From assembly GCF_010993745.1 (NCBI RefSeq), contig NZ_WOTN01000002.1, forward strand, positions 248,001-312,000: 64,000 nucleotides of DNA. Direction: 5' to 3'. This document shows, one piece after another, positions 8,275 through 17,374 of the stretch. The notes under the pieces were generated by a model, which saw only the letters and a program-made list of their open reading frames with translations, ran no database searches and had not been told where the DNA came from. A program made the translations under genes and the position numbers. The DNA is from Fodinicola acaciae (GTDB taxonomy: Bacteria > Actinomycetota > Actinomycetes > Mycobacteriales > HKI-0501). Numbering within the stretch: position 1 is the first letter of the stretch; the number at the start of each line of letters is the position of its first letter.

Positions 8275-9468
8275 CTAACTCAGCTCGAGGCCCGGAGCCG
8301 CGATGAACTGGCCGTCGTCGGTGACGATGATCGCGGCGTCGCCGGCAGCCTTCGGATAGTCGGCGGCGAACTCGTCCAGCAGTTCGTCGAGGTCCTCGGC
8401 GAGCGCGTCGAGAGCCGCGGCCGGCAGCTTGGCGGCCGTCCACGCCGTCCACGCGCGCATCGCCTCCGGCACGGCGGCCCGATAGCGCTCGGGCAGCGCG
8501 TAGACGCGAGGCAGGTGGTCGAGCAGGTACGCGGCGAACTTGGCTGGGCTCGGCCGGGTCGGCCGCTGCGCGTCGCTCATCCATCCGTACTCGGCCAACA
8601 GCTGGACGATGAGCCGCGCCGCCGCCGGATCGGTCAGCTCCGGCTCGGACTCCATGAAGGTGTCGACGATGTCGCCGATCGTCACCTCGTTGAGTGGCTC
8701 CGGCTCGACCGGCCGTGCGTCGGCCATGCCGATGGCGCGGCAGCGCGCGTACAGCAGCGGTGCGTACGCCGCCGCGGGTCGTTCGTCGTCCTCTTCTTCT
8801 TCGTCCTGCTCGATCATCGCCATCGGCATCGCGCTTCGTACGATCTCCAGTCCGCTGGCCAGCGGCACCTCGGCCATCGCGCTGAGCGGGTCGGCGTCGA
8901 CCTCGTGCTGGAACTCGGTGGCCAGCTCGTCCACATAGTCGACGATGCCGATGCCCTCCAGCGCGCCGTTGAGGAGCGTGGTGTCGACCAGCGCGTGGAT
9001 GGCGTGGCGCTGCCCGTCGCGCGCGAACTCGGCGATGACCGTCACGGTGTCGCCGTACGCGTCGCTGATCGTCCAGCACCGGCCGCCCTCGACCCGGTCG
9101 ATCCGGTCGAGCCAGGCCGGCTCCGGCACGCCGGCCGCCGCCACCTTCTCGGCCGCCTCCATCGCCGCCTGCCGCACGTCCGGCGTCATGCCGATGGTCT
9201 GCAACGCACGCAGCATCGTCAGCGCCCCGCGACTCGTACGTCGGCCGGCGAAGTCGACCACTTTCAGGAACGCGGTGTCGTCCGGCCGCATCTCCTCGTC
9301 CACCTGCGCGCCAGCGCTCAGGTGGTCGGACGCGAGCATCTCCGCCAACAACGGATCATCGGCCGCCACCCCCTCGAACTCACGAATGACCGCCGAATAC
9401 GCCTGAGCCGCACTCGGCCGCTTGTCGCGGCGCTTGGACTTCTTCTTACGGCCCTTGCTCATTGGCAT
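8275..9468 (-). CDS. Uncharacterised protein, GRKKK family, paralogue 1
   Basis: 397 aa, not assignable to a function. It starts with a very basic patch ([14 protein letters not shown]), followed by an acidic, alanine-rich helical body with no signal peptide or membrane segment. It shares its architecture with the products of 9911-11098 and 16574-17272. Shared features are the basic GRKKK-type start, a PAWLDR/PAWV segment, a RCW(T/Q)(I/L)SD(A/V)(Y/F)GD segment, a [18 protein letters not shown] segment in the middle, and Trp-rich AMRAWTAW near the end. An acidic stretch (EEEEDDE) lies just before YARCR. Probably cytoplasmic and possibly nucleic-acid or ribosome associated, but that is a guess from composition only. 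Confidence 0.8.
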   Translation of the reverse strand: MPMSKGRKKKSKRRDKRPSAAQAYSAVIREFEGVAADDPLLAEMLASDHLSAGAQVDEEMRPDDTAFLKVVDFAGRRTSRGALTMLRALQTIGMTPDVRQAAMEAAEKVAAAGVPEPAWLDRIDRVEGGRCWTISDAYGDTVTVIAEFARDGQRHAIHALVDTTLLNGALEGIGIVDYVDELATEFQHEVDADPLSAMAEVPLASGLEIVRSAMPMAMIEQDEEEEDDERPAAAYAPLLYARCRAIGMADARPVEPEPLNEVTIGDIVDTFMESEPELTDPAAARLIVQLLAEYGWMSDAQRPTRPSPAKFAAYLLDHLPRVYALPERYRAAVPEAMRAWTAWTAAKLPAAALDALAEDLDELLDEFAADYPKAAGDAAIIVTDDGQFIAAPGLELS

Positions 9469-9523
9469 ACCCCGATCGTCCCAGCGCCCCCCGACAGTCC
9501 AACGCCGGCCCTACGCACCCCAA

Positions 9524-9603
9524 CTACCCGCTACACCCCGAAACTGTCGTACCCCCTTGCCAATCTGGGCCCCCACCCAGATCGGGTGGGGGGTGGGTTC
9601 GCG
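9524..9603. repeat. Dispersed 80-bp CGAAACTGTCG/CCCACCC repeat, copy 1 (forward)
   Basis: Reads from the outer end CTACCCGCTAC through CGAAACTGTCGTACC and a CCAATCTGG segment to a hairpin of CCCCCACCC with GGGTGGGGGG, ending in TGGGTTCGCG. A conserved tail (9604-9636) ends in AAGTTGATCTTG. It faces copy 2 at 9827-9909; together they bound a 386-bp composite. It lies upstream of the gene starting at 9468 on the minus strand. Confidence 0.85.
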
Positions 9604-9701
9604 TTGGAAACTTAGATGAGTTGGAAGTTGATCTTGCTCGCCCACCTCATGCGCCTCCTCGGTCGCTATGGTCCCTCTGGTCATCTCGGTCACACGAGGC
9701 C

Positions 9702-9756
9702 ATGCACGCAAGGGGTCCCTGCGTGCGCTGGACGCACGCAAGGGGTCCATGCGGGC
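9702..9756. repeat. Nested GCACGCA direct and inverted repeats inside the composite element
   Basis: TGCACGCAAGGGGTCC occurs here, then TGCGTGCGC-TGGACGCACGCA, then again CGCACGCAAGGGGTCC. The equivalent spot of the composite at 51525-51890 has the same pattern with GCACGCATGGGGGCC (51687-51737). It does not code for anything recognisable. The rest of 9469-9910 holds only the repeat copies. Confidence 0.7.
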
Positions 9757-9826
9757 ATCAGCGAACCCGACGAAAGCCGCATTTAGCGCTCCACAGCGCC
9801 AGACCAAGATCAACTTCTATGTTTGC

Positions 9827-9909
9827 AACCTCTCAACCCACCCCCCACCCGGAATGGGTGGGGGAAACATAACGGCACAGGTACGACAGTTTCGCGGTGT
9901 AGCGGGTAG
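9827..9909. repeat. Dispersed 80-bp repeat, copy 2 (reverse)
   Basis: Reverse orientation of copy 1. It is preceded by AAGATCAACTT (9806-9816), then the hairpin CCCCCCACCC-ggaat-GGGTGGGGG, then GGTACGACAGTTTCGCG and the outer end GTAGCGGGTA. The outer end stops one base before the stop codon (TGA on the minus strand) of the adjacent gene 9911-11098, so it lies exactly at that gene's 3' end. Confidence 0.85.
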
Positions 9910-9910
9910 G

Positions 9911-11098
9911 TCAGAGGTCGAACAGCGGCGTGTCGTCGGGGATCGCCGGTTCGGCTGTACGGGCCTGCGACCCCGGTGCGTGACCCGAACGGGAGCCGCG
10001 TGAGTTCTTGTAGCGTGCCGGAAACTGCTCCAGCGTCTCCTCGAGACCGGTCGCGAGTACGCCGCGGGCCGCGGCTGAGAGCCGCATCTGGCCGGCGACC
10101 CAGGCGCACCAAGCACGCATGGCGTCCGGCAGCGCGGCGACCGCCTCGGGTGTCAGCTTGACCTCGTTCGGCACGTACTCCAGCAGAAACCGCTCGAACA
10201 GCGACGGGCTCACGCGGCACATCCGCTGCGCGTCGTAGGTCCAGCCAAAGGACACCAGCTCGCCGGCCAGGGCCCTCGCGACCGGCTGTTTGCCCGGCAG
10301 CGTGCCGAGAAACTCCGCGACGATCCGGTCGGCCTCCTCCGGCAGCGCCGGCTCGTCGTCGCTGACCTGGGTGAAGGCCAGGCCGAGCGAGCGGCATCTG
10401 GCATAGACCAGCGCGAAATACGTCGCCGCTGGGTCGTCGTCATCGCCAGGGCCGCCGCCATAGAGATCGACGGCGTTGGGGATGCCGTCGCGCAGCAGCC
10501 GCATCGCGGTCGACATCGAGATCGTCTCGAAGCGGTAGAGCTCGTCCTCCTCCGCCTCGGCCTTCATCGTGGCCAGCGCGGCCTCAAGGTCGTCGGTCAC
10601 GCCGACCTGTTGGCTGATGCCGTACGGAAAACCCGGCTCGACGAACCCGGAGACGGCATGCGTCTCATCGCCGCGGCTGAACTGCGCGAGCACCAGCATG
10701 CCGTCGCCGAACACGTCGGACAGCTGCCAGCACCGGCCCGGCTCCGGGTCGGTGGCGACCCAGGCCGGCTCGCGTACGCCGTCGGCGGCGATCGTCTCGG
10801 CGACCTTGCCGGCGGTCGTACGCACCTGGTCGCTGATCGCCACGGCGGCGATGGCGCGCAGGAAGCACAGCCCCCACCGGTCGGCCTTGCTCGCCGCGTA
10901 CTCGATCATCGGCAGCAGTCCGGAGTCGTCGACGCCGTACGGCTCGACCGGTGTCAGCTCGGTGCTGATCAGGCTGGACGCCATGGTCTCGGCGGCCAGC
11001 GCGTCCGGGTTGTCGATGAGTTCGCCGAAGGTCTCCAGGATGCTGGCGAAATAGTCGGTCTTCTTCTTGCGACCGCGGCTGGCTGCGCTCATGCTCAA
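9911..11098 (-). CDS. Uncharacterised protein, GRKKK family, paralogue 2
   Basis: 395 aa of unknown function. It begins MSMSAASRGRKKKTDYFASIL and has no signal peptide or membrane segment. The order of recognisable segments matches the gene at 8275-9468: a PAWV segment, GRCWQLSDVFGD, an acidic patch before YFALVYARCRSLG, FGWTYDAQRMCRVSPSLF (compare [18 protein letters not shown]), and AMRAWCAWVAGQM. The two are therefore a tandem paralogous pair separated by a repeat composite. Its C-terminal tail after about residue 365 is low-complexity. It is divergent from the BTAD regulator at 11335. Confidence 0.8.
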   Translation of the reverse strand: MSMSAASRGRKKKTDYFASILETFGELIDNPDALAAETMASSLISTELTPVEPYGVDDSGLLPMIEYAASKADRWGLCFLRAIAAVAISDQVRTTAGKVAETIAADGVREPAWVATDPEPGRCWQLSDVFGDGMLVLAQFSRGDETHAVSGFVEPGFPYGISQQVGVTDDLEAALATMKAEAEEDELYRFETISMSTAMRLLRDGIPNAVDLYGGGPGDDDDPAATYFALVYARCRSLGLAFTQVSDDEPALPEEADRIVAEFLGTLPGKQPVARALAGELVSFGWTYDAQRMCRVSPSLFERFLLEYVPNEVKLTPEAVAALPDAMRAWCAWVAGQMRLSAAARGVLATGLEETLEQFPARYKNSRGSRSGHAPGSQARTAEPAIPDDTPLFDL

Positions 11099-11334
11099 CG
11101 ATGGTGCCAGCGCGCCTGGGACGGCCGGAGCCGGGCCCTAGCCGGGCCTTCAGCCGAGCGAAACGCCGTCAACCATCGAAATCCCCGCTTTCTGGATGAG
11201 CCAGACTCGCCGATTCTGCCAACGATCGCTCCAGATTCTCTAAAACCGCAGCTCACTGCTGAGCAATTTGCTTGGGTCCGGACCGAATGAGCCCGGATTT
11301 GTCTAGGATGGAGTCGCTGCGAGGGGGCGGGGCG

Positions 11335-14300
11335 GTGCTGGACGCGACGACGACTGGGCAGGATGCGGAGCGGCGGACAGGCAAGGCGGTCCGGCTCTGT
11401 GTGCTCGGTCCGGTGCGCGCGTGGCACCTCGCCGACGGCATCGAGGTCGAGGTCGCGCTCGGCGGTCCCAAGCAGCGCGCCGTGCTGGCGGTGCTGGCGC
11501 TGGCCGGCGGCCGGTCGGTGTCCCGCGACGCGATCATCGACTTCGTCTGGGGCGACGCGCCGCCGCCGCGGGTGTCCGCGACCGTGCAGACCTACGTCGC
11601 CAACCTCCGCCAGGCACTGGAGCCGGGCCGTACGACCAGCAAGAAGACCCGCACGCAGAGCCGCCTGCTGCTGTCCAGGGGCGGCGGCTATCAGCTGAGC
11701 GCCGACCAGGTCGCGATCGACCTGCTGCGGTTTCGCGAGCTGGTGACCGCCGCGTACGGTGCGCGGCAGGCCGGCGACCTGCGCCAGGCCGCCGCGATGC
11801 TGACCGAGGCGATCGGCCTGCGGACCGGGCCGTTCCTGGACGACCTCGGCGGCGCCCTCCGGCTGCATCCGAGCGTGGCCGCGATCGAGCAGGAATATCT
11901 CGGCACCGCGGTCGACTGCGCCGACGTGCAGCTGCAGGCCGGCGCCGCCGACGACGTGCTCGGCTGGCTGCCGGCGCTGGCCGCCGCCGAGCCGCTGAGC
12001 GAGTCGCTGCAGATGCGGCTGATGACCACGTACGCGGTGACCGGTCAGCCGGGTCGCGCGATGGAGATCTTCGAGCGGACCCGCCGGCAGCTGGCCGAGG
12101 AGTTCGGCATCGGCCCCAGCCGCGAGCTGCGGGAGGCGCACCTGGCGCTGCTGCAGGCCGACGAGGAGCTGGCCAACCAGCGCGAGACCGTCGACCTCAC
12201 CGAGCTGATGCCGATCCGCCGCTGGCTCGGCCGGCCGCCCGACCAGCGCGCGCTGGTCGGCCGCGACGGCGCGCTTCCCGAGCTCGTCCAGCTCGTGCGA
12301 AACAACCGGGTCGTCACGCTGGTCGGTCCAGGCGGCGCCGGAAAAACCGCGCTGGGTCTGGCCACCGCGCAACAGATGCTCGACAGCGACCTCGGCGTGG
12401 TGGCCGACGGCGTCGTCGTGGTCGAGTGCGGCCGGCTGCCGGCCGAGCCGGACCGCGCCGACGAGGGTTCCGGACTGGTCGCCGAGGCGCTGCGATCGAC
12501 CATCCAGGCACGGCCAAATGGCCGCGAGTCGGCCATCGGCGCCGTCGTACGTACGCTGCAGGGCCAGCGCCGGCTCATCGTGCTCGACAACGCCGAGCAC
12601 GTACGCGCCAGTTGCAACCGGCTGGCCGATCAGCTCGTACGCGCGTGTCCGTCACTGCGGATCGTGGTCACCTCGCGGCGCCAGCTGGGCTGGCCGCTGG
12701 AGACGGTTTACGAGGTGCCGCCGCTGGAGTTGCCGCCGGAGGGGGAGACGCGCGGCGCGGTTTTGCTTGCCAGCCCTGCCGTACAGCTGTTCGTCGACCT
12801 CGCTCACCGGGTACGCCGTGGCATCGACACCGACAGCCAACTGCCGGTCATCGCGCGGATTTGCCGGCACGTCGAAGGCCTGCCGCTGGCGATCGAGCTG
12901 GCCACCGCCCGGCTGCGGGCGATGTCGATCGCGGATTTGGCTGAGCGGCTGGAAAACAGTGCGTCGGTGATCGCCGCGGCCTCGGATCATCGGCTGCCGC
13001 ACCAACGCGCGTTGAAGGCGACCTACGAATGGAGCGCACAGCTTCTGCCGCCGGCCGAACGCCGGCTTTTGGCGCGGCTGGCGGTTTTCCCGACCGCTTT
13101 CGACCTGCCGGCGGCCGAGCAGGTGTGCGGTCACGACGGCATCGATCCGCTGGATATCCCTACGCTGCTGGCGAATCTCGTCGACAACTCGATGATCCAG
13201 GCCGTCGACGAGGGCGGACATGTACGCTATCGCCTGCTCATCCCGATCCGCGAGTTCGCCGCCGACGGCACCGACGAGTCCGATCTCGACGCCACACGCC
13301 GCCGTCACCTCGACTGGTGTTTCGGTCAGATGACCAATATCGGCGAGGTGAACGACCCGCATCGCGCGGCGCAGATCGCCGTTGTACGTGCGCACATCGA
13401 CGATCTTTATTCGGCCCTGGAATGGGCACTGGAGTCGACCGACGAACACATGACGACCAACGCCGCCGAGCTGTTGGCCGCCGCACGGCCGGTTTTCGAT
13501 TTCGACTTCGGTAATCTGCAGACGGCGCGTGACTTCACCCAGCGGACACTGCAGCGATGGGACGTGCTGTCGGCGGCCAGCCACGGGCGGCTGCGGCACT
13601 GGGCCGGCCGGCTGGCTTATCTGCAGGGACGGCCGCTGGAGGCACGGTCCCACCTGGAAACCGCTCTCCGACTGTTGACAGGAAAATCCGAGGACGACTT
13701 CCGGCGACGCTCGGACATCTGTGTCGGCATAGCGTCCTGCCGTTTCCTGACCGCCGACCGGCAGTGTCTCGGGATCATCGAGGAAAGTCTGAAACACGCC
13801 GAGGCGACCGGCGACAAGGTGCTTTTCGCGCGTCGGCTGACCAACGCCGGCAGCATGTTCACCCATTGGGGCCGGCTCGACCGCGCACTCGCGCTGTTGG
13901 AACGAGCTGCCGCGATGGCGGACTCGCATCCCAACGTCGGCTATCTGAACAGCTACCGGTTGGCCAATTTCCACCTGATGAACGGCGATCCACGGCGATC
14001 GCTGCTGGAGTCCGCACCACTGGTCTCGGATCCGGGCGCGTTGCCACCGAGCGTCGTCATCGAGGCGTACGCCTATCGCGGCTGGGCTCAGGCTCGGCTC
14101 GGCGACTACGACTCGGCGCGCGCGGATCTGCGCCGGAGCCTGGAACTCGGACACGACCGGCCGATCGACCGCACATACATCCACCTCGCGACGGCCGATC
14201 TGGAGCGGTTGGCCGGCAATGTCCCGCACGCGGTCAAACACCTGCGCAAAAGCATGCTGACCTCGCTGGCGTTCGGTGACCTGCGGACGGCGATCCTCGC

Positions 14301-14574
14301 GGTGTTCGTCGGCGCCGAGCTCAGTCTCACCATCGATCCGCGACGTGCCGACACGCTCGCCGGATTCGCGTTGGCCTGCCGAGAGGTGACCGGCCTGCCG
14401 GCGTGGCCGCTCACCGAGGAACACTTCGCCGTTTTCGAGAAGTCGGCCGGCGCCACGGCGGCTTCGGCGCCAGCGGCCGGTGAACGGGCTGAGATCGTGA
14501 GTCAGATCGCCGAGTCGTGCCAGGCCGTGTTAGCCGAGTGGAGTCGATGGTGGCCCACCTCAGGGAGCCACTGA
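11335..14574 (+). CDS. AfsR/SARP-type transcriptional regulator (winged helix, BTAD, NB-ARC, TPR)
   Basis: About 1079 aa from the GTG at 11335, chosen for its AGGGGG Shine-Dalgarno 7 bases upstream; in-frame ATGs at 11287 and 11308 are alternatives. An OmpR-type DNA-binding domain (about 20-110: VRLCVLGPVRAW, RQALEPGR) is followed by a BTAD domain (about 125-270). Then comes an NB-ARC ATPase with P-loop GPGGAGKT near residue 331 and Walker B LIVLDNAEH near 412, and a long TPR-like C-terminal half. Such proteins activate secondary-metabolite or developmental genes in response to ligand or phosphorylation. No biosynthetic cluster lies nearby, so it probably acts at a distance. It is divergent from the GRKKK paralogue at 11098. 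Confidence 0.92.
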   Translation: MLDATTTGQDAERRTGKAVRLCVLGPVRAWHLADGIEVEVALGGPKQRAVLAVLALAGGRSVSRDAIIDFVWGDAPPPRVSATVQTYVANLRQALEPGRTTSKKTRTQSRLLLSRGGGYQLSADQVAIDLLRFRELVTAAYGARQAGDLRQAAAMLTEAIGLRTGPFLDDLGGALRLHPSVAAIEQEYLGTAVDCADVQLQAGAADDVLGWLPALAAAEPLSESLQMRLMTTYAVTGQPGRAMEIFERTRRQLAEEFGIGPSRELREAHLALLQADEELANQRETVDLTELMPIRRWLGRPPDQRALVGRDGALPELVQLVRNNRVVTLVGPGGAGKTALGLATAQQMLDSDLGVVADGVVVVECGRLPAEPDRADEGSGLVAEALRSTIQARPNGRESAIGAVVRTLQGQRRLIVLDNAEHVRASCNRLADQLVRACPSLRIVVTSRRQLGWPLETVYEVPPLELPPEGETRGAVLLASPAVQLFVDLAHRVRRGIDTDSQLPVIARICRHVEGLPLAIELATARLRAMSIADLAERLENSASVIAAASDHRLPHQRALKATYEWSAQLLPPAERRLLARLAVFPTAFDLPAAEQVCGHDGIDPLDIPTLLANLVDNSMIQAVDEGGHVRYRLLIPIREFAADGTDESDLDATRRRHLDWCFGQMTNIGEVNDPHRAAQIAVVRAHIDDLYSALEWALESTDEHMTTNAAELLAAARPVFDFDFGNLQTARDFTQRTLQRWDVLSAASHGRLRHWAGRLAYLQGRPLEARSHLETALRLLTGKSEDDFRRRSDICVGIASCRFLTADRQCLGIIEESLKHAEATGDKVLFARRLTNAGSMFTHWGRLDRALALLERAAAMADSHPNVGYLNSYRLANFHLMNGDPRRSLLESAPLVSDPGALPPSVVIEAYAYRGWAQARLGDYDSARADLRRSLELGHDRPIDRTYIHLATADLERLAGNVPHAVKHLRKSMLTSLAFGDLRTAILAVFVGAELSLTIDPRRADTLAGFALACREVTGLPAWPLTEEHFAVFEKSAGATAASAPAAGERAEIVSQIAESCQAVLAEWSRWWPTSGSH

Positions 14575-14581
14575 CCGATCC

Positions 14582-14830
14582 TCAGTCTCGCGGAGCCGGC
14601 GGCCGGATGTCCCACTGGTTGCTCTGTGGTTCGACCTTGCCGGGCCGGGCCTTCTCCTCGGCCGGCTCCTCGTCCTCGCGAGGTTTGTCGTCAGGGCTCG
14701 CCGGCGCCGGGGTGAAGTCGTCGAACTGGTCGGCAGACCCTTCCCTGGCCATCCGGGTGAGCGCGTAGACGGCGAAACCGATCCCCGCCACCAGTCCGAC
14801 AACTGCCAACCCACGGACGATCCGCCGCAT
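14582..14830 (-). CDS. Small single-pass membrane protein
   Basis: 82 aa from the ATG at 14828-14830, chosen because AGGAG lies 8 bases upstream of it; an open frame continues further up. One membrane segment (GLAVVGLVAGIGFAVYAL) follows MRRIVR, then a charged Pro/Glu/Lys/Asp-rich tail (PDDKPREDEEPAEEKARPGK). No family recognised. It is tail to tail with the BTAD regulator, the stops being only 8 bases apart. Confidence 0.6.
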   Translation of the reverse strand: MRRIVRGLAVVGLVAGIGFAVYALTRMAREGSADQFDDFTPAPASPDDKPREDEEPAEEKARPGKVEPQSNQWDIRPPAPRD

Positions 14831-15341
14831 TTTCGGTTCTCCTGTCATCGACGCGTACGCAGCCATTATCAACTACCGATAGTTACGCCAGGAGGCAACA
14901 CCCCGGTCCCCCCGAAAGCCCGGTCGGGGTGTTGCCTCGATGGTGGATATACGCTGGCCCACCTGAGAGGTCGGCGAAAACCTCAGTTCGTGGATGGCGG
15001 CGCAGCGCCGGAGTTCACGTCCGGACCCACGATCCCCCGATTGTCGTGGGCCCGGCCGTCCCACCCCGTCTGCCGTGTGGCGCCTTGGAGAAGCGCCGGC
15101 GAACGCCGACCTTCTCTTCCCCCGAGCATTGCGAGGCTGCTCGCCCCCGTCCCCCGGACAGACCCGAACCCCACACACCGGACAGGAAACCACCGCAGAG
15201 TTGAGGTTTTCTAAAAACGCTGGACGGAAGCCGATCGGCCGCCGATTACGCACAGTGAGTGTGCGCGGGACCACCTTCCGTGCCGGGAAAACCCGTCAGA
15301 TGACCATTCTCGAGAAGGCTCGCGCGGCTCTTACACAATTC
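14831..15341. other. Intergenic region with one strong hairpin, no recognisable gene
   Basis: A perfect 14-bp stem, GAGGCAACACCCCG at 14892-14905 with its complement at 14925-14938, lies in the probable leader of the small membrane protein. The remaining 400 bases are GC-rich and contain several open frames but no convincing start with a ribosome site and no known protein motif. I looked for the c-di-AMP, cobalamin and SAM riboswitch cores on both strands and did not find them. Confidence 0.5.
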
Positions 15342-15530
15342 TTAAACGGCCGACCAGCGAAGGAATCGCGTCCACGAACCAGCCGAGAACACCAGTGTGC
15401 CACCGTCGCGATCCTTCGTGTCGCGTACGCCAACCGCGTATGCCACACCGGCAACTTCCACGCAGTTGCCCGAACTGCCACTGCGGCTGCTGATGCGCCA
15501 CGGTGTTCTAGCGAAGTCTGTGCTGGTCAT
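15342..15530 (-). CDS. DUF397 protein
   Basis: 62 aa. WRISSRSGSSGNCVEVA followed by VAVGVRDTKD-like text and FSAGSWTRFL is the standard DUF397 pattern of Actinobacteria. These small proteins are usually encoded beside an XRE regulator with DUF5753, as here: the start overlaps the end of the regulator gene by 23 bases, so the two are translationally coupled. The pair resembles a toxin-antitoxin-like or BldB/WhiJ-type regulatory module. The final residues (RWSAV) differ from the common ending but length is normal. Confidence 0.85.
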   Translation of the reverse strand: MTSTDFARTPWRISSRSGSSGNCVEVAGVAYAVGVRDTKDRDGGTLVFSAGSWTRFLRWSAV

Positions 15531-16407
15531 GTCTTCCCTCCGCAGATCGAACCAGGTCAGCCGCGGCTCTGGCGATAAGCTCCACCGACCGCTTCGCAGG
15601 AAGCGCTCTTGCCGCGATGCGCTCCCATGCCAGCCTATAGCTTTCGATATGCGGGACCTCCTCCAGGAACGTGCTTTGTACGCGGTTTTCCAGGTAGATG
15701 AGGGGTGGATCGGCCGGAAATTTCATGATCATGAATGGGCCTTCCAGGCCAGGATGCGGACCTGCCGCCAGTGGAACGATCTGCAGGGTCACGCGTGGGC
15801 GCAACGTCATCTCCACGAGGTGGCGCAGCTGCGCGGCGAGTATCCGTGGACTGCCAACGGGTACGCGTAAGGCCGGCTCGTAGAGCAGGACGTGCACCTC
15901 CGGCGGCAGTGGTCGCGACAGCAGGCTTTGCCGGCCGAGCCGCGCCGCCACTCGTACGTCCAGTTCGGTTTCCGACAATGAGACCTCGGAAACGCCGGCG
16001 ATAACGGCGCGCGCGTAGTCGGCTGTCTGCAACATTCCCGGAATCCACAGTGGTTCGTAGCTCCACAGCGCGCAGCTGTTCGTCTCCAGCTCGATCAGGG
16101 TGGCCCACTGATCCGGCAGGCGTTGTCCGTGCAGCCAAACCCAGCCTGGGCGGTCGGCTTCGCGGACCATGTTGAGAATTTCGACTCTTCTTAACGCGTG
16201 TACTTTGTAAAGACCAAGCAGCGCGGCGACTTCGTCGACCTTCAGGCCGCGTTTTCCGGTCTCCATCCGGCTGATCTTGCTCTGCGACATCCCCAACAAG
16301 GCGCCGACCTCGGTGGCGGTCAGGCGGGCCGCTCGTCGTAATCGGCGCAGTTCTGCCGACACCTGTCGCGATCTGACCGTGCCGCCGTCAGCCACCTGTT
16401 CTGTCAT
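15508..16407 (-). CDS. XRE-family regulator with DUF5753 domain
   Basis: 299 aa from the ATG at 16405-16407 (MTEQVADGG). The N-terminal helix-turn-helix (about 15-75: LRRLRRAARLTATEVGALLGMSQSKISRMETG) is followed by the DUF5753 ligand-like domain (about 100-280), with YEPLWIPGMLQTADYARAV and the RLGRQSLL and HPGLEGPFMIMKFP landmarks. These are WhiJ-like regulators paired with DUF397 proteins and linked to development and antibiotic production in streptomycetes. A good -35-like TTGACA lies upstream around 16470 on the minus strand. Confidence 0.92.
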   Translation of the reverse strand: MTEQVADGGTVRSRQVSAELRRLRRAARLTATEVGALLGMSQSKISRMETGKRGLKVDEVAALLGLYKVHALRRVEILNMVREADRPGWVWLHGQRLPDQWATLIELETNSCALWSYEPLWIPGMLQTADYARAVIAGVSEVSLSETELDVRVAARLGRQSLLSRPLPPEVHVLLYEPALRVPVGSPRILAAQLRHLVEMTLRPRVTLQIVPLAAGPHPGLEGPFMIMKFPADPPLIYLENRVQSTFLEEVPHIESYRLAWERIAARALPAKRSVELIARAAADLVRSAEGRHDQHRLR

Positions 16408-16573
16408 GTCCGCCTCCGACCCGGAATTTTCGGGGGTGGCATATAGGTGCTCCCCGTCGCTGCCAATGTCAAGGTAGCGGTCGGACGAGAAAACGCAAAA
16501 CGACCGCATGGCAACGAAAACCGCCCGCACGTCGGGCCGTTTCAGCGTGTTCGGAGAACGGAAACCAGTGGTC

Positions 16574-17272
16574 TCAGACCAGCAGGCGGCAGCGTGCGTA
16601 CGCGAGTGCGCGCAGGCTCGCGTATTGTTTGTCGACCTCCGGATCGGCCAGCGAATCGGTGTGCCGCAAGGCGGCCTCGATGGCCGCGCCGGCGACCGGT
16701 GGCTCCAGCGGCAGGAGTTCGTGACCGCCGCCGGCCATCGCCTTCTTTCGCAGCTCTCGCAGCAAAATGCCGGCATGGCCGGTGACCGACAGCTCGACGG
16801 CCTGTTCGCCGGACAGAAACACCACCAGGGCCTGTGGCTTGTCCTGCTGGCAAAACTCGACCAACAGCACCTCCGCGCCGCCGGCGTCGCGATATTTCCA
16901 GCCGCGTTCGGCGGTAATGTCGCCAACCGAGTCGAGCCAGGCCGGTTCGAGCATGCCGGAGCCGGACAGCTCGTCGGCCGCGTCGGCGGCCGATCCGCGC
17001 AGGTTTTCGTTGACAGCCAGCATTTCCAGCGATCGCAGCGCGGCGAGTGCCGACCGGCTGGGACGTTGTCGCGCGTATGTGACCAGGTGTCCGCCGATCA
17101 GCTCGTCGGCGTCCGCGGTCGGCAGCGGATTGTCCCACCACATGCCGAGCAACCCGGAGGTGGCCAGCTCGACCAACAGGACGTTGTGCTCGTCGGCGAG
17201 CTGCTCGTACGTCCTGACCATTTCCGCGTAGACGCCGGCCGTCTTCCGGCGACCCCGGCTGACTGAACTCAT
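16574..17272 (-). CDS. Uncharacterised protein, GRKKK family, short paralogue 3
   Basis: 232 aa from the ATG at 17270-17272 (MSSVSRGRRKTAGVYAEM). The basic start, PAWLDS segment and the final ASLRALAYARCRLLV correspond to the N-terminal half of the 395-397 aa proteins at 8275 and 9911, where YARCR is in mid-protein. The reading frame stops directly after this motif, and no continuation of the family's C-terminal half is seen downstream. It may be a natural short form or a truncated copy. It is divergent from the HTH/Clp-N pair and shares the symmetric operator at 17328-17370. Confidence 0.75.
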   Translation of the reverse strand: MSSVSRGRRKTAGVYAEMVRTYEQLADEHNVLLVELATSGLLGMWWDNPLPTADADELIGGHLVTYARQRPSRSALAALRSLEMLAVNENLRGSAADAADELSGSGMLEPAWLDSVGDITAERGWKYRDAGGAEVLLVEFCQQDKPQALVVFLSGEQAVELSVTGHAGILLRELRKKAMAGGGHELLPLEPPVAGAAIEAALRHTDSLADPEVDKQYASLRALAYARCRLLV

Positions 17273-17327
17273 CGGTCCCGATGATGCCATCCGCGTGACG
17301 GTACGTGTTCGCCGGCCGCGAAAAGTC

Positions 17328-17370
17328 GTCAATCTAGGTTGACGCGTACGACTCGTCAACCTAGATTGAC
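17328..17370. promoter_or_regulatory. Symmetric double operator and probable bidirectional promoter
   Basis: GTCAATCTAGGTTGAC (17328-17343) and GTCAACCTAGATTGAC (17355-17370) are each a near-perfect 16-bp palindrome and also exact complements of one another. On the plus strand TTGACG (17340-17345) and TAGATT (17363-17368) are 17 bases apart, a good -35/-10 pair. Transcription would then start at about 17375, the A of the ATG, giving a leaderless message. The arrangement reads identically on the other strand toward the gene starting at 17272. The HTH protein encoded at 17375 is the obvious candidate to bind it. Confidence 0.75.
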
Positions 17371-17374
17371 AAGC

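Noticed and set aside
9462-9872. Open frames inside the repeat composite (also at 51511-51904)
   Set aside because: They consist of repeat sequence read through in arbitrary frames and have no ribosome site or family.
14883-15341. Possible riboswitch in the long intergenic region
   Set aside because: None of the c-di-AMP, cobalamin, SAM or glycine riboswitch core sequences is present on either strand.
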